Part shown: positions 1 through 5,780 of the stretch, in pieces
Layout of the letters: each line of letters begins with the position of its first letter
Position numbering within the stretch: the stretch's first letter is position 1
NCBI GenBank assembly: GCA_937915735.1
Contig: CALGGS010000278.1
Span: forward strand, 1 to 11,038
Origin: an uncultured Treponema sp.
Lineage (GTDB): Bacteria > Spirochaetota > Spirochaetia > Treponematales > Treponemataceae
Direction: 5' to 3'
DNA: 11,038 bases
Position numbers and translations under genes: made by a program
The notes under the pieces: generated by a model
What the model saw: the letters and a program-made list of their open reading frames with translations, nothing else
The model's database searches: none
What the model was told of the DNA's origin: nothing

Positions 1-63
1 ACATCGCCCTGCAGTGTTGTCACATCGCCCTGCAGTGTTGTCACATCGCCCTGCAAGTCTGTC
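1..63 (-). repeat. 21-bp tandem repeat encoding coiled-coil heptads
   Basis: Two identical 21-bp units lie at 1-21 and 22-42, and a third unit at 43-63 is diverged in its last third. Each encodes one LQGDVTT heptad. The array continues past the window edge, so its full copy number is unknown. Perfect DNA identity between units means recent expansion or a risk of assembly collapse. Confidence 0.9.
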
Positions 64-125
64 ACGCTCTGCCGCGCTTCCGCGTCCTTTATATCATAAC
101 CGTTTATTTTTGATACATAAGCCAT
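1..125 (-). CDS. Heptad-repeat phage structural/fibre protein, N-terminus only (partial)
   Basis: The gene starts with ATG at 125 and is cut by the window's left edge, leaving 41 codons. An AAGGAG site lies seven T's upstream of the ATG, which fixes the start. The protein opens MAYVSKINGYDIKDAEARQS; the 'YDIKDAEAR' signature is familiar from N-termini of phage tail-fibre and baseplate-type proteins. From about residue 22 it becomes exact seven-residue repeats (LQGDVTT), with Leu at one heptad position and Val at another, as expected of a trimeric coiled-coil stalk. It sits 25 bp downstream of the 459-aa fibre-like gene and is probably co-transcribed with it. A structural role is inferred from composition and position; the functional end of the protein is outside the window. 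Confidence 0.75.
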   Translation of the reverse strand, partial: MAYVSKINGYDIKDAEARQSVTDLQGDVTTLQGDVTTLQGD

Positions 126-150
126 AAAAAAACTCCTTAAAATAATTTAG

Positions 151-1530
151 TTATCTTGTGAATGTTATTTCTTCCCCGACAACGGAGACATTAAAGCCTG
201 TAACCGTCAGTTCCTCATTGTCATAACTTATAGAGTTGTAAGGAAATATCAACTCTTCTTCCGCCTCGATGTAGATAATGTCATCGGTAATAAGTGCGTT
301 AAGAACGGATACGACGGCAGCCAAAGCGCTTTCCACCGTGCCGTAAGTATGCCCGCCCAAAGTCACATCAACAGACAATGCCTTATCCTGCTTTTCGTCC
401 AGTTGTTCCTGAATGTTCCCGGTAACGCCTTGTAATGCCCGCAACTCATCACGGGTAACATTCTCGACCCCCGCCTTGCCGTCATCGTCCGTTACCATTA
501 CAAGGTTCTTTGCAAGGTTGTTTTCCGTTATCGTGCTTGCCGCGCCCGTTATTTTTTTCTGATAATCGCCAGCGGTTGAGACTCCCCCCGAATCATCAAA
601 AAACAAAAGCCCCGCAAAATCTTCGATGTTTTTCTGATAATTTGTCTTGTCCACAATCTCTGAATGGCTTTCCGCATAATCTTCTGAGCCGATATATAAA
701 AGCCTGTAATTGATTGTATCTCCGATATTTGCAAGATATACATTTATATTATTTTCGTCACGCTCTACCCTGTAGATATAATCCGCCTTCTCGTTATATG
801 CGGCCGCACCATTGTTAAACAATGTAAGCGACAGTTTATCGTCCATTGTCTGAAGCTGGATGACTCCGTTATATTTGGGAATGGCAATTTCCAATAATTC
901 CGTATTGTCGGGAGTAGAAATCGGGGTCTGCCATTCTTTCCCGCTTATATTCCGGGCGTTTATTTCCTCACTCTCCACATTGTCAGAGAAGACGGAATCA
1001 GCCGTCACTGTTTCGCTTGTTACGGAGTCAGAAATAATTGTCTGAGCCGTAAAGTCTGCAATGTGTAAAAGCGTTACCGTCGCTTCTTGTATCATCGCAA
1101 GCTGTGCATTCAGGCTTGTAACAGTTCCGTTGTCAGCGTTAAGATTTTCTACATCAGCGCTTTCAATTTCCGCTTTATTTGTGACTTTCAGAATATCCGC
1201 TGTCACATTTGAGATTGTAGCCACCAAGGTTACCGCCATGCGCTCGAAGTTCCCGATGTCCGCCGACACCCGAGCGGTGGAGACGACGGAAGAGAGAGAA
1301 TCAGAAAGCGCATTTATCTGGCTTGTAAGTGCCGACATCAAGGTCTGTGTCTGAGCCGAATACTTGTCTTCAATGCTTGCGTTGATTGCCGTAATGCTTG
1401 CGTTGATTGCCGACACCTGAGCGTTGAGAGAATCGACGGCCGTCTGCAATGAGTCAATCCTTGTGTCCTGCTGGCTGTCTTTCTTGTTGTCCTGTGTCTC
1501 CATGTTCGTTTTTTTCCCGATAACAATCAT
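151..1530 (-). CDS. Coiled-coil / beta-repeat fibre-like structural protein (459 aa)
   Basis: The likely role is an extended virion appendage or tail-fibre component; no enzyme motif is seen. Residues 20-85 are heptad-like (DSLQTAVDSLNAQVSAINAS), with a direct INASIT duplication. Residues 120-195 are rich in short V/I/A-T-x-D/S repeats such as SETVTADSVFSDNVESEEI, resembling a beta-solenoid. Residues 200-310 look globular. Residues 360-385 contain LQGVTGNIQEQLDEKQDKAL, a segment style recurrent in phage fibre proteins. The TAATG junction with the upstream 86-aa gene and a GAGGTG site support ATG at 1530; Met10 at 1503 is an alternative with a poorer RBS. Finding it just downstream of the terminase block, before any portal or capsid gene, is unusual. 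Structural assignment is moderately sure, exact role unknown. Confidence 0.7.
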   Translation of the reverse strand: MIVIGKKTNMETQDNKKDSQQDTRIDSLQTAVDSLNAQVSAINASITAINASIEDKYSAQTQTLMSALTSQINALSDSLSSVVSTARVSADIGNFERMAVTLVATISNVTADILKVTNKAEIESADVENLNADNGTVTSLNAQLAMIQEATVTLLHIADFTAQTIISDSVTSETVTADSVFSDNVESEEINARNISGKEWQTPISTPDNTELLEIAIPKYNGVIQLQTMDDKLSLTLFNNGAAAYNEKADYIYRVERDENNINVYLANIGDTINYRLLYIGSEDYAESHSEIVDKTNYQKNIEDFAGLLFFDDSGGVSTAGDYQKKITGAASTITENNLAKNLVMVTDDDGKAGVENVTRDELRALQGVTGNIQEQLDEKQDKALSVDVTLGGHTYGTVESALAAVVSVLNALITDDIIYIEAEEELIFPYNSISYDNEELTVTGFNVSVVGEEITFTR

Positions 1531-1790
1531 TATTTCACCTCTAGGTAATCAATTTCATTCGAGCCGCCACCGACAAAGCCGATTCTTCTTTTCGGCGTGG
1601 TATTGACGACAAGCTCAGTATGGTCTTTGAGCGTTATTTTCACCGTAAGCTGCGGGTTTTCGTTCACCTTCTGGATTATCTCTTCCAGAAATTGATAGTC
1701 CATATCCTTAGCTAAGAGCCGGGCTTTTCTCTTGTCCATATCCTTGTCTTTCTTTGCCTCTCTCATAGCCTTCCTGAAATACTTGAACAT
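1530..1790 (-). CDS. Small basic-N-terminus protein of unknown function (86 aa)
   Basis: I do not recognise this protein. The first 30 residues are strongly charged and lysine/arginine rich (FRKAMREAKKDKDMDKRKARL) and probably helical. Residues 45-65 look like beta strands (QLTVKITLKDHTELVVN), and the C-terminus has a glycine run (FVGGGSNE) followed by an acidic end. Its ATG follows directly on the stop of the KTSC-domain gene, with a GGGGGAA purine run as RBS, and its stop overlaps the start of the fibre-like gene by one base. It is therefore translated in lockstep with structural genes and may be a virion or assembly factor; that is inference from position only. There are no membrane segments or catalytic motifs. 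Confidence 0.75.
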   Translation of the reverse strand: MFKYFRKAMREAKKDKDMDKRKARLLAKDMDYQFLEEIIQKVNENPQLTVKITLKDHTELVVNTTPKRRIGFVGGGSNEIDYLEVK

Positions 1791-2528
1791 CTATTTCCCC
1801 CTTATCTCAGCCTTTACTCCACGGTTTTTGTTTGTCCGCTCGTATTTTTTCATATACTTTTTCACGCCTTTCTGTTCTGCCTTGCTCTTTGCTCCGTGAT
1901 TTTTCCCGAAAATTGAATACTGATCGTGGATATTCTTCATAAAGAATTCGCCTTTAGACGGAGCTCTCAGCCAGCGCTGTATAAGTTCCGTAGGGACGGC
2001 GGGGTAGAAATATTCTTTCTTTCCGCCCTGAAATCTCACCTTCAATCCCTCGTCCTTCGGATTATACCTGATGTTCTTTATCGCAGTTGAGGGAATAGCT
2101 ATCTGTTTTTCGTGGTATTCCTCATTGAAGATTTTCTCAGCTTCCGCCTTTGCGTTTTTCTCAATGGTGCGTTTCTGTGTGCGCCGGGCTTTTCCGCCCT
2201 GTGCCTTGATGTCTGCTACCCGCTTCTCATCGGCCGTGACAGCCTTTGCCTTTGCGGCGTCAAAAATGTCCCTGAAAACATTCTCTTTTTCATTCTGCCT
2301 CTCTCCGATTCGGAAATATCCTTCCGGAGAGAGTGTTTTTTTCTCTTCTGCGGTCTTTGGAGCCCACTTCTTGTTGTACTGCGTGTCTTCCTGATTGCCA
2401 AAAGTGTAGCGGTCAGATTCGGGAGAGAAAGACAGGGTTTTGCCCGATTCGAGATTGTCATAAGCCTTTCTGCTCGCTGACTTCCGGGCGCCCACAAATA
2501 TATTCCTGATGTTGTCTAAGAATCCCAT
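1791..2528 (-). CDS. KTSC-domain protein of the late region (245 aa)
   Basis: Residues 144-205 match the KTSC pattern: an IPSTAIKNIRYN strand, then LKVRFQGGKKEYFYPAVP, then WLRAPSKGEFFMKNIHDQY, with the hallmark 'A-S-K-G-E-F-F' and 'I-x-x-x-Y' ends. KTSC is a small domain of unclear biochemical role, often seen in phage and lysyl-tRNA-synthetase-associated contexts. Before it is a charged, Lys/Ala/Glu-rich helical stretch (85-140); after it is a basic tail (207-245) that could bind nucleic acid. The gene is first after a strong terminator and therefore probably heads a new transcription unit. There is no Shine-Dalgarno upstream of the ATG at 2528; the leader is AT-rich and carries ACTAATTAA seven bases before the start. 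Its role in the virion or in packaging is unknown. Confidence 0.75.
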   Translation of the reverse strand: MGFLDNIRNIFVGARKSASRKAYDNLESGKTLSFSPESDRYTFGNQEDTQYNKKWAPKTAEEKKTLSPEGYFRIGERQNEKENVFRDIFDAAKAKAVTADEKRVADIKAQGGKARRTQKRTIEKNAKAEAEKIFNEEYHEKQIAIPSTAIKNIRYNPKDEGLKVRFQGGKKEYFYPAVPTELIQRWLRAPSKGEFFMKNIHDQYSIFGKNHGAKSKAEQKGVKKYMKKYERTNKNRGVKAEIRGK

Positions 2529-2535
2529 AATGATT

Positions 2536-2544
2536 TTAATTAGT
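2536..2544 (-). promoter_or_regulatory. ACTAATTAA motif in place of an RBS, KTSC gene
   Basis: The 9-nt sequence ACTAATTAA ends seven bases before the KTSC-gene ATG, where a Shine-Dalgarno would be expected but is absent. The same nonamer precedes the terminase ATG by eight bases. A T tract (2556-2561) with a G one base upstream is at the same distance from the motif as in the terminase leader. It may be a promoter element or an AT-rich translation-initiation signal. Confidence 0.35.
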
Positions 2545-2571
2545 GTTTATTTTTCAAAAAACCTGAAACAT

Positions 2572-2598
2572 AAAAAACGGCCGTAAACAAGCCGTTTT
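2572..2598 (-). terminator. Rho-independent terminator after the terminase gene
   Basis: Read on the minus strand, AAAACGGC (2598-2591) pairs perfectly with GCCGTTTT (2581-2574) around a nine-base loop, and the stem runs into six consecutive T's. It lies between the terminase stop (2688) and the KTSC-gene start (2528), so it should end or attenuate terminase transcription. The gap 2529-2687 holds no convincing gene. Confidence 0.85.
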
Positions 2599-2687
2599 GA
2601 ATTGGTTGATATAATTTGCCGTTTTTTTCCGCTCGCGTTCGTCTATGGGCTTCCTCGTGCGTCTGAGAGGGTATTTTAAACAGAGTT

Positions 2688-4409
2688 TTACCCCACAATT
2701 CCCGAATCCTCAAAGTTTCCAGAGTCAGCATCAGAAACAATGTTCACATCGGTGATGTTGCCATTGGAATCTGTGATGAAGCCCGAGTGCTTAGGCTCTG
2801 TTTCCTTGAAATTGATGTCGTAGTCCATGTCAAAGAAAGCTTTTCTGGAGGCGTAAAGGAGCGCCATCACTGCGTCAGCGTGGAACACATCCTCATCAAT
2901 CTCATTGATGATGTCATCTTCCTCATTCCGCTTGTACAAAAGCCGGTCCATCTCATCATCTAGAACCCCGCCTTCCGTTATCTTCATCCTTCCCGTTCTC
3001 AGCTCATCGGCAAGCATTTCAACTGCAAACATCTTGTCATACTTGTAACAGTTGTAAGCCGGTAATTTATGTTTAACCATAAGGTCCGCGGTTATGCTTT
3101 CCTCGTTGGTATCAGCATAGATTTTTATGTGGTCATCGGGATTGATTCTCGCCGCCTCGCACAAGGCTTTTGCCTTGTTGTAGTGCCGCTTTACTGCTTC
3201 GATAATATCTGAGACTGTTGCCCGGTTGAACTTGCTTGTCTCAAGCTCCCGGCTTTCTTTCGTGTGCCTGTTGTATACAAGCGTACACATGGCGTTATAG
3301 TCGGAGAATCCATAGTCAACGCCGATAGAAATATCCGTGAACTGGAATCTTCCCGCTTTTATCTCTTCCTCAATGTTTGCGACATAATTTCTTTTCTTGA
3401 ATATGATTGCTTCCGTGTCAGGCGCAATTTTTCCGAAGTATTCGCGCTGTATAAACGGAGACTCTATAGTGACGCCCTTAGCCTTGCAGATACCGTCAAG
3501 GAACTCTTTAGCCTTTGGGATGTAAGGGTTCTCCAAGAAAGACCAGTTATATTTCCTGTAGCTTGAATCCTGCTCCCATATCTTCGTTGAGAAATGGTGG
3601 GGTATGCGCGATGGTGTCCCCAGAAGAATGACGGTCGAGTCCTCATAATCGGCCATAAGCGGATAGATGACTTCATTCAAAAGATAGTCAATGTTCCGCT
3701 GGTGTCCTATCTCATCAATGATTACGCACCGGGCCTTGAATCCTCGCGCCTTGTCCGCCTCAGCGTTGTTAGAGTTTCCGAGAATCTGCAACTTTGAGCC
3801 GTTCGCCCATTCAATGGAGCCGTCAGATTTAGAGCTTTTCTTTACTTTCAGGTCTATTGAGTCAGAGTATTTTATAACATTGTCAAAAACCTGCTTTATG
3901 CCGTTTGAGAAAGTCTTGTTGTAGTAGATAATCTCCGAATCTTTCCGCAATGCGACCATATCAATGATTCCCGCCGCCATTGTGGACTTACCCGTACGGC
4001 GGGAAGTAAGGCACATAATGCGCTTTCTGTGGTTGACCTCAAGCATGACCTCGCGCTGCTTGTCATAGAACTGCCTCAAGATTCTGTAGCGCATGAAGTC
4101 CATGTCTTTGTTCATTTCCTTTTCATGGCGGGAATCGAGCACATCAAGGATGTTTTTGTCTATGATTCTCTCAGCAAAGAATTGAGCGGCCTGTGACTTC
4201 GGGTCATTCTTTGCGGATCCCATATAGTTTTTTATGAATGTCTCGAATTGAGGAGTGCCTTCAGAATCCTCAGCAAGAAGCATGTTTTCTATTGCCTCTC
4301 CGACAATGTTCTTGATGCGGACATTGCGGGTTTTTGTCTGCCCTGCTTTTTTCCGAGATTCCTTAGATATAGATTTCCTTGCGTTTGCTACAGATTCTTG
4401 GCTAGTCAT
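2688..4409 (-). CDS. terL: Phage terminase large subunit (ATPase-nuclease packaging motor)
   Basis: This is the ATP-driven motor that packages phage DNA into the prohead and cuts it to length. The P-loop SRRTGKST (136-143) is the Walker A site, CVIIDE (228-233) the Walker B with catalytic Glu, and LLGTPS (262-267) the coupling motif C. The C-terminal RNase H-like nuclease starts at ISIGVDYG (Asp365), with further acidic residues at YADTNEE (Asp433) and DEDVFHADAV (Asp507/Asp512). All expected catalytic parts are present. The 573-aa length is at the upper side for the family because about 115 residues, charged and helical, precede the ATPase domain. No small-subunit gene is recognisable next to it. 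The ATG at 4409 has no Shine-Dalgarno but has ACTAATTAA upstream. A terminator follows the gene. Confidence 0.96.
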   Translation of the reverse strand: MTSQESVANARKSISKESRKKAGQTKTRNVRIKNIVGEAIENMLLAEDSEGTPQFETFIKNYMGSAKNDPKSQAAQFFAERIIDKNILDVLDSRHEKEMNKDMDFMRYRILRQFYDKQREVMLEVNHRKRIMCLTSRRTGKSTMAAGIIDMVALRKDSEIIYYNKTFSNGIKQVFDNVIKYSDSIDLKVKKSSKSDGSIEWANGSKLQILGNSNNAEADKARGFKARCVIIDEIGHQRNIDYLLNEVIYPLMADYEDSTVILLGTPSRIPHHFSTKIWEQDSSYRKYNWSFLENPYIPKAKEFLDGICKAKGVTIESPFIQREYFGKIAPDTEAIIFKKRNYVANIEEEIKAGRFQFTDISIGVDYGFSDYNAMCTLVYNRHTKESRELETSKFNRATVSDIIEAVKRHYNKAKALCEAARINPDDHIKIYADTNEESITADLMVKHKLPAYNCYKYDKMFAVEMLADELRTGRMKITEGGVLDDEMDRLLYKRNEEDDIINEIDEDVFHADAVMALLYASRKAFFDMDYDINFKETEPKHSGFITDSNGNITDVNIVSDADSGNFEDSGIVG

Positions 4410-4417
4410 TGTTATAG

Positions 4418-4426
4418 TTAATTAGT
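4418..4426 (-). promoter_or_regulatory. ACTAATTAA motif in place of an RBS, terminase gene
   Basis: In the 93-bp AT-rich gap 4410-4502, ACTAATTAA ends eight bases before the terminase ATG, and no Shine-Dalgarno is visible. A run of five T's (4438-4442), with G two bases further upstream (4444), is at the same spacing as in the KTSC-gene leader. TTGATT elements also occur in this gap, so an ordinary promoter is possible. Its function is not established. Confidence 0.35.
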
Positions 4427-4502
4427 TAAAAACAATGAAAAATCAAAGATAAAATCAATAAAAAGAATTTGTTCTGAACATCACTCTCGGCTTCCCCATC
4501 CT

Positions 4503-5012
4503 CTAAATGTGATAGATTCCGTTGTCGTCAATGTATGACGACTCGGTCTCCTTGATTTTCTCTCCGTCCTCTCTAAAAAGAGTGTAGGCCGATTCATCGA
4601 GAACCTTGTCCTCAAATTCTTTTTGTTTCTGATAAATCGACATGCAAGGAAGATGCACGAACGCTGACAGCTTCGCTATCTTCCAGAACTCATGCCGAGT
4701 CCTCTTCTTGCTTATCTGATTCAAGATATTAAGTGTCACATCATGGGAATAATCCTCTATAGTGATGTTCGGGACTTTTCCCACAAGTTTCTTGTTGATG
4801 CAGTTGAAGCAGGCTTTCTGAATCTTGATGTACATGACATTCCACGACTTCAAGTCCCCGTTTTTTTCCCACGAATCCTGGGCGGCCTGGAAGACCCGCT
4901 CGTCCTCGTTGTAGCCGTTGTCTCGTGTCAGAGCCTGTCTCAGCTCCAAAAACTTTTTTTCTTTCTCTTTGTATTCCATCTCCTCGATTTCCGGGAACAA
5001 AGACAAAATCAT
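4503..5012 (-). CDS. Candidate sigma-like transcription regulator (169 aa), weak assignment
   Basis: There is no secure family match. Residues 56-127 have the spacing of sigma-70 region 2: WNVMYIKIQKACFNCINKK, then ITIEDYSHDVTLNILNQI (compare the 'AEDLxQDxFLxxL' style of ECF factors), then FWKIAKLSAFVHLPCMSI. A region-4-like HTH is not evident; the remaining C-terminus (130-169) is acidic and ends in ETESSYIDDNGIYHI. The N-terminal 55 residues are charged helix. It starts at a TAATG junction with the HTH-like small gene and ends the early/replication block just before the terminase, a common place for phage late-gene activators. GAGG upstream is the likely RBS. The sigma-like role is an inference; it could equally be an unrelated helical phage protein. 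Confidence 0.6.
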   Translation of the reverse strand: MILSLFPEIEEMEYKEKEKKFLELRQALTRDNGYNEDERVFQAAQDSWEKNGDLKSWNVMYIKIQKACFNCINKKLVGKVPNITIEDYSHDVTLNILNQISKKRTRHEFWKIAKLSAFVHLPCMSIYQKQKEFEDKVLDESAYTLFREDGEKIKETESSYIDDNGIYHI

Positions 5013-5185
5013 TAGCTCAGAGCCTCATTGATAAAGTATCTTTTCCCCGCCATATAGACGGAAAAACCTTCTTCAACAGCTGTTTTTACCTCCTCCTTTT
5101 TCAGCTGGGAGTAATCCAGCAAATCATTTAAATCCGTGAAAAACATCGTCTCGCCGTGGTTTTCGGGCATGGCGAGGAACCTCAT
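5012..5185 (-). CDS. Small HTH-like protein of unknown function (57 aa)
   Basis: I chose the ATG at 5185, four bases after the RusA stop. The open frame extends to a TTG at 5215 inside rusA, and a second ATG at 5170 lies nine bases after a GAGG; either could be used. From MPENHGETMFFTDLNDLLDY onward, the pattern T-D-L-x-D-L-L-x-Y-S-x-L-K-x-E-E-V-x-x-A-V-x-E-G-F followed by Y-M-A-G-K-R-Y-F-I-N-E-A-L resembles an excisionase/MerR-type winged helix (helix, turn, recognition helix, short hairpin, final helix). That is a pattern judgement, not a family match. Its stop overlaps the start of the sigma-like gene, so the two are translationally coupled and may act together in regulation. Confidence 0.6.
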   Translation of the reverse strand: MRFLAMPENHGETMFFTDLNDLLDYSQLKKEEVKTAVEEGFSVYMAGKRYFINEALS

Positions 5186-5189
5186 TTTC

Positions 5190-5570
5190 TCAAATTTCGA
5201 TTTCGATAATTTCAATTTCGCACCTCGCCTCAGCGGCTTTCGTATTCTTCACCGAAAACTCCCGGACAATCTGCCATCGGTCATCGCTGATAATTCCCGC
5301 GTCTTGCAGTGTATCAAAGATACTGGACACCCCGTTATCACTGTCCCTCCGCCGGTTGTCCTCATGGAAAAAGTGAAAGTTGACATGTATCTCACTCTCA
5401 AATCTTCCCCGTCCCTTGCCTTTCCACTGCTCCTCAAGCTGGAAGAGAGCCGCGGAGTGCCAATCCCTGTATCTTTTTGAGGGGATTGTCTTTCCGTTAC
5501 GGAGCGTTATCCGGCTGTTTTTCTTTGCCGGAGTCTCGCCCCGGATTGACAAAAAAATAGGCTCCGTCAC
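5190..5570 (-). CDS. rusA: RusA-family Holliday junction resolvase
   Basis: This nuclease resolves four-way DNA junctions formed during phage recombination and replication, clearing branches before packaging. The key metal-binding cluster is visible: RRRDSDNG gives Asp76 and Asp78, and ISDDRW gives Asp96/Asp97, matching the D-x-D plus downstream Asp arrangement of RusA; the intervening IFDTLQDAGI helix is also typical. At 126 aa it has the family's normal length. Translation begins at GTG (5570), overlapping the previous stop as GTGA, with AAGGAGG seven bases upstream. The C-terminus ends in a repetitive EIEIIEIEI strand. Neighbours are helicase, SSB-like and recombination genes, which fits. 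Confidence 0.93.
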   Translation of the reverse strand: MTEPIFLSIRGETPAKKNSRITLRNGKTIPSKRYRDWHSAALFQLEEQWKGKGRGRFESEIHVNFHFFHEDNRRRDSDNGVSSIFDTLQDAGIISDDRWQIVREFSVKNTKAAEARCEIEIIEIEI

Positions 5571-5776
5571 TTCGCCGCCTCCTTCCTTGCTTTTATGGCA
5601 GCATATCTTTTCCTGTTATAATCCTTGTCGTTTCCCAGCATCCTGTTCCAATACTCATTTTTTCCTTTTGCATTGAAATGCCTGCCATTTAGGGGATAGT
5701 TCCTGTAAAACTCTTCGGGACTCGTTGCCAGAATGCATCCCAAAAATCTCAGATAAGCTGCATCAATCTTTGTCAT
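5567..5776 (-). CDS. Small basic protein of unknown function between helicase and RusA (69 aa)
   Basis: I do not recognise this protein. It opens MTKIDAAYLRFLGCILATSPEEFYRNYPL, probably two helices, and ends in a strongly basic helix (DKDYNRKRYAAIKARKEAAK) that could contact nucleic acid. There are no cysteine clusters, membrane segments or catalytic motifs. The ATG at 5776 follows the helicase stop by four bases, with AAGGAG inside the last codons of the helicase; its stop overlaps the GTG start of rusA. It is therefore an integral member of the replication operon, perhaps an accessory to helicase or resolvase, but nothing in the sequence shows which. Confidence 0.75.
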   Translation of the reverse strand: MTKIDAAYLRFLGCILATSPEEFYRNYPLNGRHFNAKGKNEYWNRMLGNDKDYNRKRYAAIKARKEAAK

Positions 5777-5780
5777 ACAT

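Noticed and set aside
1317..1416. Short direct repeats in the fibre-like gene
   Set aside because: They reflect the INASIT heptad duplication in a coiled coil and need no separate explanation.
2540..2740. 66-codon minus-strand ORF after the terminase
   Set aside because: It starts inside the terminase gene without an RBS and runs straight through the perfect terminator hairpin, so it is unlikely to be translated.
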